The notes: generated by a model from the sequence alone, not told the origin. 64,000 nt of DNA from Actinomadura macra NBRC 14102 (GCF_001552215.1 NZ_BCQT01000002.1:1-64000), one strand, 5' to 3'. Numbered from the stretch's first letter, positions 1 to 9,480 are shown. Made by a program: numbers and translations.

Positions 1-1798
1 GGCCGCGGCCGCCGCGCCGGTGCAGCGTCCGCGCGAGGTCGGCGAGCTCGACGTCGGCGTGGGACAGCAGCCACCCGGCGAGGACGGCCGCATGGTCGCG
101 AACGCGGTCGTCGGTGGTGTCCGACAGCGGGAACGTGCGGACGGCGGCGGGACGGACGGGCCGCTTCGCCGCAGCGGCCTCCTCCAGCAGGATGTGCGCG
201 TTCGTCCCGCCGAACCCGAAACCCGACACGCCCGCGCGGGTGGGACGGCCCCGCTCCGGCCAGGGCGTCTGCTCCGCGACGACCATCAGCCGCAGATCAT
301 CGAACGGGATGTGCGGGTTGGGCTTCGCGTAGTGCACGCTCGGCGGGATCGTCCGGTGGTGCAGCGCCAGCACGGTCTTGATCAGTCCCGCGACGCCGGC
401 GGCCGACTCCAGGTGCCCGAGGTTGGACTTGGCGGAGCCGATCAGCAGCGGCTCGTCCGCCGGACGGCACGCGCCCAGCACCTCGCCGAGCGCCCTCGCC
501 TCGATCGGGTCGCCGAGGAACGTGCCCGTCCCGTGCGCCTCCACATAGTCGACCTCGCGGGTGGCGACGCCCGCCGCCGCGTACACCGCGCGGAGCAGCG
601 CCCGCTGCGCACCCGCGTTCGGTGCGACCAGGCCGTTGGAGCGCCCGTCGGAGTTCACGCCCGAGCCCCGGATGACGGCGAGGACCCGGTCGCCGTCGCG
701 CACCGCGTCCGGCAGCCGCTTCAGGACGAGCGCGCCGCAGCCCTCCGCGCGGACCATCCCGTCCGCGGACGCGTCGAACGGCTTGCAGCGCCCGTCCGCC
801 GCCGTCCCGCCCGCGAGGTCGAACGTCATCGTGACGGCCGGCGACAGCAGCAGGTTCACGCCGCCCGCGAGCGCCATGTCCGCCTCGCCGCCGCGCAGCG
901 CCTGCACCGCGAGGTGCGTGGCGACCAGCGACGACGAGCACGCCGTGTCGACGACCATGCTGGGGCCGCGCAGATCGAGCAGGTACGACAGCCGGTTCGC
1001 GATGATGGCCGGCGCCGCGCCCGTCGCCGTGAACGGTTCCAGCGCGGCCGGATCGGAGGCGGTGAACGCCGCGTACTCCGGCGCCGAAACACCGACGAAC
1101 ACCCCGGTGCGGCTGCCGCGCAGCGACGCCGGGCCGATGCCCGCGTGTTCGAACGCCTCCCAGGCCACCTCCAGGACGAGGCGCTGCTGCGGGTCCATGA
1201 CCGCCGCCTCGCGCGGGGTGATGCCGAAGAACCGCGCGTCGAACCCGGCGAGGTCGTCCAGGAATCCGCCGCGGCGCGTCGTCCTCGCGAGCAGGTCGCC
1301 GACTTCGGGGGAACCGTCGTCGTAGGGATCCCAGCGGCCGTCCGGGACCTCGCGGATCGCGTCACCGCGTCCGGTGAGGAAACGCCAGTAGTCCTCGGGG
1401 CCGGTCAGGTCACGCTCGCCGCCGGGGAGGCGGCAGCCGATGCCGATCACGGCGATCGGCTCGTGGGCGGCGGCGGGCCCCGGCGCGAGGGCGGGTGCGG
1501 GGACGGGCCGGGCTCCGGTGAGCGCCGCGGAGAGTCGGTCGATCGTCGGATGTTCCCAGGCCAGCGTGGCGGGCAGGGCGCGGCCGAGCATCTGCTCCAG
1601 CTCGCCCGCGATGGCGACGGCGTCTCGGGAGGCCAGGCCGAACTCCTCCAGCGGACGGTCGGGATCGACTTCGGCGGCGGGCACCCGGGAGCGGCGCGCG
1701 ATCTGCTCGATCAGATACCGGCGGAGCGCGTCCTCGCTGATCGGGGAGTCGTCCCGGGCGGGGGTCGGCGCGGATCCGGAACGATCGTTGCTCTGCAT
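1..1798 (-). CDS. Type I polyketide synthase, N-terminal ACP-KS part (cut by window edge)
   Basis: The protein reads leftward and is truncated at base 1, so only about the first 599 residues are seen. An acyl-carrier domain comes first; the motif GLASRDAV places the phosphopantetheine serine at residue 57. A complete ketosynthase follows from about residue 113, with the DTACSSS nucleophile cysteine, the EAHGTGT histidine and the NLGHLESAAG histidine. An ACP before the KS is the arrangement of mycobacterial Pks13, whose ACP is loaded by the acyl-AMP ligase FadD32. The ACP motif and the KS sequence around IIANRLSY are Pks13-like as I remember that protein. A FAAL gene lies 7 kb away in the same locus. 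The start is an ATG; the next gene is divergent, leaving about 290 bp of shared promoter space. AT, further ACP and release domains should lie left of the window. Family assignment is firm; the Pks13-like role is inference. Confidence 0.93.
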   Translation of the reverse strand, partial: MQSNDRSGSAPTPARDDSPISEDALRRYLIEQIARRSRVPAAEVDPDRPLEEFGLASRDAVAIAGELEQMLGRALPATLAWEHPTIDRLSAALTGARPVPAPALAPGPAAAHEPIAVIGIGCRLPGGERDLTGPEDYWRFLTGRGDAIREVPDGRWDPYDDGSPEVGDLLARTTRRGGFLDDLAGFDARFFGITPREAAVMDPQQRLVLEVAWEAFEHAGIGPASLRGSRTGVFVGVSAPEYAAFTASDPAALEPFTATGAAPAIIANRLSYLLDLRGPSMVVDTACSSSLVATHLAVQALRGGEADMALAGGVNLLLSPAVTMTFDLAGGTAADGRCKPFDASADGMVRAEGCGALVLKRLPDAVRDGDRVLAVIRGSGVNSDGRSNGLVAPNAGAQRALLRAVYAAAGVATREVDYVEAHGTGTFLGDPIEARALGEVLGACRPADEPLLIGSAKSNLGHLESAAGVAGLIKTVLALHHRTIPPSVHYAKPNPHIPFDDLRLMVVAEQTPWPERGRPTRAGVSGFGFGGTNAHILLEEAAAAKRPVRPAAVRTFPLSDTTDDRVRDHAAVLAGWLLSHADVELADLARTLHRRGGRG

Positions 1799-1909
1799 GC
1801 CGTGGGTTCCCCCCATGAAACCGGGATCCTTCATCGAAGCGGAGGGACCACTTTGTCCCACGGTGACCGGCTCACGATGCGCATCCAGACCACTTTTCTC
1901 CGTCCCCGC

Positions 1910-1927
1910 TTGTCACGGTGATGACAA
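1910..1927. promoter_or_regulatory. Candidate operator TTGTCA-N6-TGACAA upstream of the PKS and MFS genes
   Basis: This is an 18-bp perfect dyad with 6-bp arms (7-bp arms if the flanking C and G are counted). It lies 112 bp upstream of the PKS start and before the divergent MFS gene. The same TTGTCA-N6-TGACAA dyad recurs at 9418-9435 upstream of the FAAL gene. A second short palindrome, GTGACCGGTCAC, sits at 1991-2002. The binding protein is not identifiable from this window. Confidence 0.55.
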
Positions 1928-2086
1928 GACTCAGGAGTAGTCGGTGTGGCTCGATGGGATAGTTGAGGTTCCCGGGCACACGGCAGGTGAGTGACCGGTC
2001 ACCAACATGTAGTGACGATAGCGACCAGTGCGTCGAGGGGGAAGCGCCATCTCCCGACGCAACCGGGACGACACGTCGGACGGACA

Positions 2087-3769
2087 GTGACCCGCGGCCG
2101 ATACCGGTGGACGCTGGCGGTGGTGGCCGTCAGCGCATTCATGATCACCATGGACAACACGGTGGTCGCCAACGCGCTGCCCACCATCATGCGCGACCTC
2201 GGAATGTCCAACGCGGCCAAGGACTGGGTCGCGACCGGCTACATCCTGATGTTCTCCGCACTGATGATCGCGGGCGGGCGGCTCACCGACGTCTTCGGCC
2301 GCCGCGTCGTCTTCGTCTCGGGCATGGCCGTCTTCACCGCCGCGTCCGCCGTCTGCGGCCTGGCCCCCGACCCGGCGACCCTGATCCTCGCCCGCGTCGT
2401 GCAGGGCGCCGGCGCCGCGCTCGCGCTGCCCGCCACCCAGGTCATGGTCACCGTCGGACGCACCGACCGGCAGCGCTCCCTCGGCACGATCGTCTGGGTC
2501 GGCGCCGCGGCGGGCGCCACCGCCCTCGGCCCCGCCATCGGCGGGTTCATCGTCCAGCGGTGGGACTGGGGCTGGATCTTCCTCATCAACATCGTCCCCG
2601 GCGTCCTGGTCATCCTGCTCGGCCTGGTCGTCCTCAGCGGCACGGCCGACGACCGCGACGCCCGTGTGGACCTGCCCGGCCTCCTGATCTGCACGACGAT
2701 GCTGTTCGCCTTCGTCCTCGGGCTGGAGAACGGCAACCGGCACGGCTGGGCCGACCCGTCGGCCATCAGCGTGTTCGCCCTCGCCGCCCTCGCGCTGGGC
2801 TGTTTCGTCCTCGTCGAGAGCTGGGCCCCGGACCCGATGATCGACCTGCGGTTCTTCCGCAACCGGGTCTTCGCGGGCGGGCTGGCGTCCCAGATGCTGT
2901 ACGGCATCGGCTTCAACGGCATGGTCTTCTACTCCGCGACGTTCCTCCAGCGCTACCTCGGTTTCTCACCGCCCCGGGCCGGGCTCGTCCTGCTGCCCCC
3001 GGCCATCACGATCATGGTGATGACCCCCGTCGCGTTCTGGCTGGCCGCCAAGCTCGGTCCCCGTCCCGCGATCGGCGGCGGCCTCGCGCTCATGGCGTTC
3101 GGCATGGTCATGTTCTCCACCCTCCAGCGCGGCGACGGCTACGCCGACCTCATGCCCGGCGTCCTCGTCGTCGGCGTCGGCGCCGCCCTGGGCATGCCCC
3201 TCGTGATGTACGTCCTGAGGTCCGTCCCGGAGGAGCGGGCGGGCGTCGCCGGTGGCGTCATCAACGTCGTCCGCGAGGCGTCCGGCGCCTTCGGGATCGC
3301 CATCCTCGGGCTGCTCGTCCACCACGTCCCCGATGAGGGCGCGAGCCCCGCCGCACTGGAGACGTTCCGGGACGGCACCTCCGCCGGCCTCGTCCTCGGT
3401 GCCGTCCTCGTCCTCGTGGGCGGCCTGATCAGCGGGCTCACCCTCCCCCGCCGCCGGCCCCGGACCGGCGAGCGGCCCTCTCTCGTCACCGACCGCCCCG
3501 ATCCCGTCCTCGCCGGTGTCGGCGTCATTCCGCGAGACCCGCCGCCCGCCCTCCAGACCACCGCGGACCCCGCCGCGAACAAGCCCCTGACCATCTCCTG
3601 GAAGGACGGGCGGCGACCCCGCCATCCCGACAAACCGCCGGACGAGTTCACCTGGACCGGCGCACCGCTCCCCTGGCCCGCGCCTCCCGAAGGCTGGTAC
3701 GAGCCCTACGTCCCCGACGACGACCCGACGGGCGAGACGCAGGTCAGCCCGCGCAACGACGCATGGTGA
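2087..3769 (+). CDS. MFS transporter, DHA2 (EmrB/QacA) type, with long hydrophilic tail
   Basis: This is a drug/metabolite:proton antiporter of the 14-helix DHA2 family in the cytoplasmic membrane. The first helix carries MDNTVVANALPTI, typical of the family, followed by a loop resembling motif A (GGRLTDVFGRR) and later WIFLINIVPG. After the last helix there is an unusual hydrophilic, Pro-rich tail of roughly 100 residues. The GTG at 2087 puts the first helix right after a short basic leader. An upstream GTG at 1991 is also open but lies inside a palindrome, so the start is uncertain. The glycosyltransferase starts 10 bp after the stop, so the two are probably co-transcribed. It may export a product of the neighbouring PKS locus; that is inference. 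Confidence 0.88.
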   Translation: MTRGRYRWTLAVVAVSAFMITMDNTVVANALPTIMRDLGMSNAAKDWVATGYILMFSALMIAGGRLTDVFGRRVVFVSGMAVFTAASAVCGLAPDPATLILARVVQGAGAALALPATQVMVTVGRTDRQRSLGTIVWVGAAAGATALGPAIGGFIVQRWDWGWIFLINIVPGVLVILLGLVVLSGTADDRDARVDLPGLLICTTMLFAFVLGLENGNRHGWADPSAISVFALAALALGCFVLVESWAPDPMIDLRFFRNRVFAGGLASQMLYGIGFNGMVFYSATFLQRYLGFSPPRAGLVLLPPAITIMVMTPVAFWLAAKLGPRPAIGGGLALMAFGMVMFSTLQRGDGYADLMPGVLVVGVGAALGMPLVMYVLRSVPEERAGVAGGVINVVREASGAFGIAILGLLVHHVPDEGASPAALETFRDGTSAGLVLGAVLVLVGGLISGLTLPRRRPRTGERPSLVTDRPDPVLAGVGVIPRDPPPALQTTADPAANKPLTISWKDGRRPRHPDKPPDEFTWTGAPLPWPAPPEGWYEPYVPDDDPTGETQVSPRNDAW

Positions 3770-3779
3770 GGGGACGACG

Positions 3780-5012
3780 GTGCGCAGGATCGTGATCTTC
3801 TCTGCCGGGTCGCGGGGGGACATCCAACCCTGCGTGGCGCTGGGACGGGCCCTACGCGCGGCGGGCGATGAGGTGCGGCTCGTCGCGAGTGCCCGGTACG
3901 CACCGATGGCGGCCGCCGCGGGACTCGAACTCGCACCGCTCACGGTGGACCCGACGGAGATCCTCGAATCGGACGCGGGGCAGGAACTCCTCGCCGGCGG
4001 ACGGAACCCCGTGACATTCCTCCGCGGGTTCCGGTGGATCCTCCGGCCGCTGGCCGAACGCCTGCTCGCCGAATGCCTGGACGCCTGCAAGGGCGCCGAC
4101 CTCGTCCTGGGCCCCACCCTGGCCTTTCTTCCCGAGCACATCGGGCAGCACCTCGGCATCCCCTGGGCGCTGATCCACTTCCAGCCGAGCCAGCCCACGA
4201 CGGCGTTCCCGCACCCGTTCGTCCCGCAGGCGCGGCTGCTCGGCCCGTGGGCGAACCGGACGAGCTTCCACGCGGTCGAACAGATCGCGTGGCAGCTGTC
4301 GCGGCCGTTCATCAACCCCTGGCGGGATCAGGTCCTCGGACTCCACCGCATCCCCATGCAGGGCGCCCGCCATGACAGGGCACCGGTACTGGCGTGCTTC
4401 AGCCCGGTCGTGGTGCCCCGCCCCAAGGACTGGCCCCCCTACGTGACCATGACCGGATACTGGTTTCTGGACGAGCCCGACTGGGAGCCTCCCGGAGAGG
4501 TCGCGGAGTTCCTCGCCGCCGGGCCTGCGCCGGTCTATGTCGGGTTCGGCAGCATGGTCCCCAAGGACGCGCGCCTGACCGGCCAGATCGTCCGGACGGC
4601 GCTCCGACTCGCCGGGGTCCGCGGCGTCGTGCAGGGTGACCCGGCCAGCTCGGATGAGCGCGTCCTCGCCGTCCGGGACGTCCCGCACTCGTGGCTGTTC
4701 CCGAGAACGGCCGCGGTCGTGCACCACGGAGGCGCGGGCACGACCGCCGCCGGGCTGCGCGCGGGTGTCCCGTCCGTGGTGTGCCCGTTCTTCGGCGACC
4801 AGCCCTTCTGGGGCGAACGCGTCGCCGCGCTGGGCGCCGGCCCGCGCCCGCTGCCCTTCCGCACCCTCACGGTCGCTCGGCTGGCGGCAAGAATCCGGCA
4901 CGCCGTCCAGGACGGCGAGATGGCCGAACGTGCGAAGTCCGCGGCCCGCCGGATCCAGGACGAGGACGGAGTCGCCCGCGCCCGCGAGATCATCGACAAC
5001 CTCCTCTGCTGA
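3780..5012 (+). CDS. GT1-family (UGT-like) glycosyltransferase
   Basis: This 410-residue GT-B fold enzyme resembles the glycosyltransferases that decorate lipids, sterols and polyketides. The N-terminus, IVIFSAGSRGDIQP, is the acceptor-side Rossmann start of this family. The C-terminal donor-binding signature HHGGAGTTAAGLRAGVP begins at residue 315, followed by the FGDQPFWGERV stretch that contacts the nucleotide sugar. The GTG start has a GAGGGGA ribosome binding site. Together with the upstream MFS gene it forms a two-gene operon, and it converges on the MmpL gene 20 bp downstream. Relatives glycosylate mycobacterial glycopeptidolipids and actinomycete polyketides, so it probably adds a sugar to the product of this locus. 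Sugar and acceptor cannot be read from the sequence. Confidence 0.9.
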   Translation: MRRIVIFSAGSRGDIQPCVALGRALRAAGDEVRLVASARYAPMAAAAGLELAPLTVDPTEILESDAGQELLAGGRNPVTFLRGFRWILRPLAERLLAECLDACKGADLVLGPTLAFLPEHIGQHLGIPWALIHFQPSQPTTAFPHPFVPQARLLGPWANRTSFHAVEQIAWQLSRPFINPWRDQVLGLHRIPMQGARHDRAPVLACFSPVVVPRPKDWPPYVTMTGYWFLDEPDWEPPGEVAEFLAAGPAPVYVGFGSMVPKDARLTGQIVRTALRLAGVRGVVQGDPASSDERVLAVRDVPHSWLFPRTAAVVHHGGAGTTAAGLRAGVPSVVCPFFGDQPFWGERVAALGAGPRPLPFRTLTVARLAARIRHAVQDGEMAERAKSAARRIQDEDGVARAREIIDNLLC

Positions 5013-5032
5013 GGCTCACGGCCGTCCCGTCC

Positions 5033-7498
5033 TCACGACTCCGGTGTGTTTCTCCAGCGCCAGGCCGTGCCGTCCGGGGACGGGACGATTTCGCGTTTCA
5101 CGCGGTTCGCGGGGTCGGGGATCGGTTGTTCCCAGCGCACGGCGTAGGGGAAGGGCTGGTCGTCCGGGAGCGGCGGGGCGGCCACCACAACGCCCGGCGG
5201 GCCGGCCCGTTCGCGCAGGTCCATGCGGGCGTGCAGGCCGGCGAGCGGGCCCGGCAACCACCAGTTGGCCGAACCCATGAACCGCATCGTGGCCGGGACG
5301 AGGAGGGAGCGCACGAGCGCCGCGTCCACGACGACGGCGACGAACATGCCGACGCCGATCAGCTTGACGACGGTGATGCCGGCCATGCTGAACGCGGCGA
5401 TGACCACGAGGAACAGCAGCGCGGCGCTGGTGATGATGCCGCCGGTGTGCTGCATTCCGGACGCGACGGCGACGCGGTTGTCGTGGGTGCGGTCCCATTC
5501 CTCACGGATGCGGCTCAGCAGGAAGACCTCGTAGTCCATGGACAGCCCGAAGACGACCGCCAGGATGAGGATCATGCTGGTGGCCTCGACGCCGCCGGTC
5601 GGGGTGAAGTCCAGCAGGCCGGCGAGATGCCCGTACTGGAAGCCCCAGACGATCGCGCCGAAGGACGCGCCGATCGACAGCACGTTCATCACGATGGCCT
5701 TCAACGGCAGCACGAGCGAGCCGAAGAACATGAAGAGCAGGACGAACGTGGCCAGCCCGACGGCGAGCGCCATCTTCGGCAGGGTGCGCATGAGACTGGA
5801 CATCAGGTCCATCTGCGCGGCCGTGCTGCCGCCGACATCGATATGCATCGGGTAGCCGTCCTTGGACAGGCTCATCCCTCGAACCGTCGACACGAGGTCC
5901 TGCGCTCGCCGGTCCATGGGCTCGTACTTGTGCGTGACGGAGATGCGCACGCCTCCGTACTCGCCCGAGTAACCGGTGAACTGCGCGTCGACCACACCGG
6001 GCAGCGCCCCCAGTCGTCTCCGGAAGTCCTCCAGGTACGGCGGGACGTTGTCGCCCTTGCGGACGGGTTTCCAGTTACGGGGGATCAAGTCCCCAGACAC
6101 CACCACGTCGATGGGTTCGGCGGATCCGTTGGGGAAGTTCTGCTTGACGGTCTCCGCGACGGCCCGCGTCGCGCTGTCCTTGGGCAGCACACGGGCATCG
6201 AGGCTGGCGAACTGGACGTTCAGGAACGGGCCGAACATCACACCGAGGATGACCAGGACGGCCGCGAAGTAGGGCAGCGGGTGCTTCATCACGCTGTTGC
6301 CCAGGCGGTACCAGAAACCACTGTCCGGGCTGTGTTCCACCCCGAGGCGCACGCGCCTCGATGTAGAACGGCGCCAAGGCATCCGTCCCCACTCGACGCG
6401 CGCCCCCAGAAGCGCCAAGAGGGTGGGCAGCAACACGGTCGCGCCGAAGACCGCCACCATGACGGTGGCTATCCCGGCGAGCCCGATCGTCCGCAGGAAC
6501 ATCTGTGGGAAGAGGAGCAGCCCGCCGAGCGCGGCGGACACGGTGACGCCGGAGACCATGATGGTCCGTCCGGCGGTGGCCATGGTCGCGCCCAAGGCGG
6601 CCTCCCGCGGCGGACGCATGGCCTCCTGGTGCGCCTGTTTCGCGTCCTTGCGCGCCTGACCGCGTTCCCGTGTCCACGGTTTCCCAGGATCAAGACCCTC
6701 CGCGGTCACACTCCGGTCCAGTTCCTCCCGGAAACGGCTGATGATGAACAGCGAGTAGTCGATCGCCAGACCGACACCCATCATCGTGACGACCTCCAGG
6801 GCGAAGGAGGTCACGTCCGCTGCGTAGGTGACGATGTGCAGGACGGCCAGGCCACCGATCATCGAGAACACCGCCACGACCATCGGCAGCAGCGAGGCGG
6901 CGAAGGCGCCGAAGAGGATCATGAGGAGGAGCAGCAGCGGCAGCGCGGTGATGGTCTCGGCGCGCACGATGTCCGCGGTGACCTGCTCGCCGAACTCCTG
7001 GCCGAGCGGGATGCCGCCGCCGAACCGCGTGCCGAGCCCCGGCGCCCGAAGCGCGTCCTTGATCGCCTTGTAGTTCTTCAGCTTGGCGGGATCGTCCTCG
7101 CCGCGCAGCTTCACCGCGACGAACGTCTCGCGCCGGTCGCGGGACGCGAACGACGCCGCGCCCTTGCCGCCGATCGACCAGTACGAGATGGTCTCGGCGA
7201 CCCGCGCCTTGGGCAGCCGCGCGATCGTGGTGACGACGGCGGCCTTGTAGCGCGGATCGTCCACCGTCATGGTGTCGCTCTTGTAGAGGACGAGGACGTC
7301 GGGGCTGGTGTTGCCGAAATAGGTCCCGCCGAGCTTGGTGACCAGCGTGGACGAGGCGTCGGGGTCCTCGAAGCCGCCCGCCTTGAACTTGGCGAGAACG
7401 CCCACACCGAAGGCGCCCGCCACCCCGGTCAGCACCAGGATCAGCACGAGGCTCGACCAGCGCCGCCGGTGGATGAGCCGCCCCAGCCCCGAAAGCAT
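5033..7498 (-). CDS. MmpL-family RND lipid transporter
   Basis: This is a membrane exporter of the mycobacterial MmpL type, about 821 residues. Two repeated halves each have a leading helix, a periplasmic domain and a bundle of helices. The proton-relay motifs are visible: GVGLAIDYSLF in the first half and VFGLSMDYEVF in the second, each with the Asp-Tyr pair of the family. I chose the ATG at 7498, just 10 bp after the FAAL stop, which gives the N-terminus MLSGLGRLIHRRRW; the reading frame is open further upstream but overlaps the FAAL gene. Close coupling to a FAAL is what is seen in mycobacterial lipid loci, where the MmpL flips or exports the finished lipid. The substrate here is inferred to be the acyl-polyketide of the adjacent PKS. 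Confidence 0.93.
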   Translation of the reverse strand: MLSGLGRLIHRRRWSSLVLILVLTGVAGAFGVGVLAKFKAGGFEDPDASSTLVTKLGGTYFGNTSPDVLVLYKSDTMTVDDPRYKAAVVTTIARLPKARVAETISYWSIGGKGAASFASRDRRETFVAVKLRGEDDPAKLKNYKAIKDALRAPGLGTRFGGGIPLGQEFGEQVTADIVRAETITALPLLLLLMILFGAFAASLLPMVVAVFSMIGGLAVLHIVTYAADVTSFALEVVTMMGVGLAIDYSLFIISRFREELDRSVTAEGLDPGKPWTRERGQARKDAKQAHQEAMRPPREAALGATMATAGRTIMVSGVTVSAALGGLLLFPQMFLRTIGLAGIATVMVAVFGATVLLPTLLALLGARVEWGRMPWRRSTSRRVRLGVEHSPDSGFWYRLGNSVMKHPLPYFAAVLVILGVMFGPFLNVQFASLDARVLPKDSATRAVAETVKQNFPNGSAEPIDVVVSGDLIPRNWKPVRKGDNVPPYLEDFRRRLGALPGVVDAQFTGYSGEYGGVRISVTHKYEPMDRRAQDLVSTVRGMSLSKDGYPMHIDVGGSTAAQMDLMSSLMRTLPKMALAVGLATFVLLFMFFGSLVLPLKAIVMNVLSIGASFGAIVWGFQYGHLAGLLDFTPTGGVEATSMILILAVVFGLSMDYEVFLLSRIREEWDRTHDNRVAVASGMQHTGGIITSAALLFLVVIAAFSMAGITVVKLIGVGMFVAVVVDAALVRSLLVPATMRFMGSANWWLPGPLAGLHARMDLRERAGPPGVVVAAPPLPDDQPFPYAVRWEQPIPDPANRVKREIVPSPDGTAWRWRNTPES

Positions 7499-7508
7499 GT
7501 CGCGGATG

Positions 7509-9296
7509 CTACCGGCGTGACGCCAGGCGAGCGGCGGTCGTCGGCAGCGCGCCGTCCCGGTAGCGCCGCCGGGTGGCCGCACGCGCGATCTTCCCGCTGG
7601 AGGTGCGGGAGACGCCGCCCGGCTCGATCAGCACGAAGTCGTGGACGCTCATCTCGTGCTCGACGGTGACGGCCGCGCGCACCGCCGTCTCCACCTCGCG
7701 CAGGTCGAGCCGGCCGAGCGGGACGCGCCTGTTGCGCTCGGCCACGATGACGAGCTTCTCGGTCTCCTCGCCCTGCGACGCGAACGCTGCGACGTGGTCA
7801 GGGCGGACGGCGAGGTGTGCCTCCTGCGTGGTGAGCTCGATGTCCTGCGGATAGTGGTTCCGGCCGTCCACGATGATGAGGTCCTTGATGCGGCCCGTGA
7901 CATACAACTCGCCCTCGTGGACGAGACCGTAGTCGCCGGTCCTCGTCCAAGGCCCGGACGGCAACGCGCCCGGCTCGGACAGCTCACCGCCGAACGTGCT
8001 CTGGCTCCGCTCCGGGTTGCGCCAGTAGCCGGCGGCGGTGTTGGGCCCATGCACCCAGATCTCCCCGACACGACCGTCCGGCTGCTCCGTGCGGGTCTCG
8101 GGATCGACGATCGCGACGAACTGACCGGACGGCCGTCCGCACGACACCAGCAGGCTGGACCCGTCCTCGCGCAACCGCAGTGTGCCCCGCGTCAGCGCCT
8201 CCCGATCCACAGTGATGACCTTCGGGGGACGGTCCTCTGCCGCCGCGGTGACGAAAACGGTCGCCTCCGCCAACCCGTACCCCGGCGCCTGCGCGCCCGG
8301 CCGCAGCCCGGCACCCGCGAAGACGTCCGCGAACGTCGACAGCGTGGACGTGCGGATCGGCTCCGCGCCGTTCAGGCACGTCGTCAGCCCGGACAGATCG
8401 AGCCCGGAGAGCCTCTCCGCCGACCCCATGGACGTGACGTACTCGTAAGCGAAGTTGGGCCCGGCGGTGTACACGTTCTTCCCCGGACGTTCGGCGATCA
8501 GCCTCATCCACCGCATCGGGTTCATGATGAACGACACCGGGTCGGTGAAGATCGCATGGTCGCCGTACACCAGCGGCAGCGCCATCGTCGCGATCAGCCC
8601 CATGTCGTGGAACAGCGGCAGCCAGCTCACCAGCTCCGGGTCGGGTTTCCCGGGCGCCCATCCCGACCACAGCTGCACCGCGTTGGCCGTCACGTTCCCA
8701 TGGGTGATCTCCACCCCGGCCGGCCGCCGCGTGGAACCCGACGTGTACTGCAGGTAGGCCAGGTCGTCGAACCCCACGGGCTCGTCCCGCCACTCGCCGG
8801 CCAGACCGGGATCGACCTCCCCGGCGAACACGATCTCCTTCGGCCGCGGGACGTCGTGGTCGGCGAGGAACCTCTCCACCTGCGGCAGCGCGTCCCGTGT
8901 CGTGACGACCACCGTGGGCTCCGCGTCCGCGTACGCGCCGATCAGCCGTTCGGCGTGCCCCGGCAGGTCAGGGGAGAACAGCGGCACCGCGACCACGTGC
9001 GCGTACAGCGCGCCGAGCATCGTCATCAGGTAGTCGAGAGACTGCGGCAGCAGCAGCGCCGCCCGCTCCCCGGGCCCGGTGACCCGCCGCAACGTCGCCG
9101 CCATCGCCCGCGCCCGCCGCTCGACCTCCCCCCACCCCAGCGTGGTCTTCACTCCGGACGGGTCGAGCGAGTAGTCGACGAAGGTGAAGGCCGGCGCGTC
9201 GGGCTTCTCTCTGGCCCACCTGGCGAGCCGCTCGATCAGCGGGGTACGGCCGGAGCCGCCGGGCCGGAGTTCGGGAAGCAGCGAGCCCAGTGCCAT
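7509..9296 (-). CDS. Fatty acyl-AMP ligase (FAAL), FadD32-like
   Basis: This 595-residue enzyme adenylates a fatty acid for transfer to an acyl-carrier protein. The adenylation P-loop motif YTSGSTRRPAGVEITHGNV and the TGDYGLVHEGELYVTGRIKD hinge region are clear, with the catalytic-lysine region near the C-terminus (SRTSSGKIARAATRR). The LQYTSGSTR and GRNHYPQDIE motifs resemble FadD32-type FAALs as I recall them, rather than CoA ligases. It starts with ATG and is followed 10 bp later by mmpL, so one operon is likely. Its natural partner is the N-terminal ACP of the PKS at the left edge. Chain length of the substrate is unknown. Confidence 0.93.
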   Translation of the reverse strand: MALGSLLPELRPGGSGRTPLIERLARWAREKPDAPAFTFVDYSLDPSGVKTTLGWGEVERRARAMAATLRRVTGPGERAALLLPQSLDYLMTMLGALYAHVVAVPLFSPDLPGHAERLIGAYADAEPTVVVTTRDALPQVERFLADHDVPRPKEIVFAGEVDPGLAGEWRDEPVGFDDLAYLQYTSGSTRRPAGVEITHGNVTANAVQLWSGWAPGKPDPELVSWLPLFHDMGLIATMALPLVYGDHAIFTDPVSFIMNPMRWMRLIAERPGKNVYTAGPNFAYEYVTSMGSAERLSGLDLSGLTTCLNGAEPIRTSTLSTFADVFAGAGLRPGAQAPGYGLAEATVFVTAAAEDRPPKVITVDREALTRGTLRLREDGSSLLVSCGRPSGQFVAIVDPETRTEQPDGRVGEIWVHGPNTAAGYWRNPERSQSTFGGELSEPGALPSGPWTRTGDYGLVHEGELYVTGRIKDLIIVDGRNHYPQDIELTTQEAHLAVRPDHVAAFASQGEETEKLVIVAERNRRVPLGRLDLREVETAVRAAVTVEHEMSVHDFVLIEPGGVSRTSSGKIARAATRRRYRDGALPTTAARLASRR

Positions 9297-9417
9297 TGAT
9301 CTCTCCCGAGGGGACGGGCCGGGCGGGCCATCGGAGGAGGCGCGACGATGAAGGGAAGCTACCCGATGGTAGGCATCGCGCGATATCGCCCCGCGCTCAC
9401 AGTGGCCGGCGGCGGCT

Positions 9418-9435
9418 TTGTCACCCCCGTGACAA
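9418..9435. promoter_or_regulatory. Second copy of TTGTCA-N6-TGACAA, upstream of the FAAL-MmpL operon
   Basis: This perfect 6+6 dyad lies 122 bp upstream of the FAAL start. It repeats the site at 1910-1927, at nearly the same distance from its gene. A second small dyad, CTACC-CGAT-GGTAG, lies between it and the gene at 9359-9372. The shared site suggests one regulator controls both halves of the locus. Confidence 0.55.
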
Positions 9436-9480
9436 GCGGCGAACCCCCGAACACCCGGGCGTCCGCGCCGTCACCGGCCG

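Noticed and set aside
20..1921. Long plus-strand open frame of about 633 codons at the left end
   Set aside because: It is the antisense shadow of the PKS gene: Arg/Gly/Asp-rich with no domain, while the minus frame gives full ACP and KS motifs.
4691..7669. Plus-strand open frame of nearly 1000 codons
   Set aside because: It runs antisense through the MmpL gene and has the Asp/His/Arg-rich composition typical of antisense frames in high-GC DNA.
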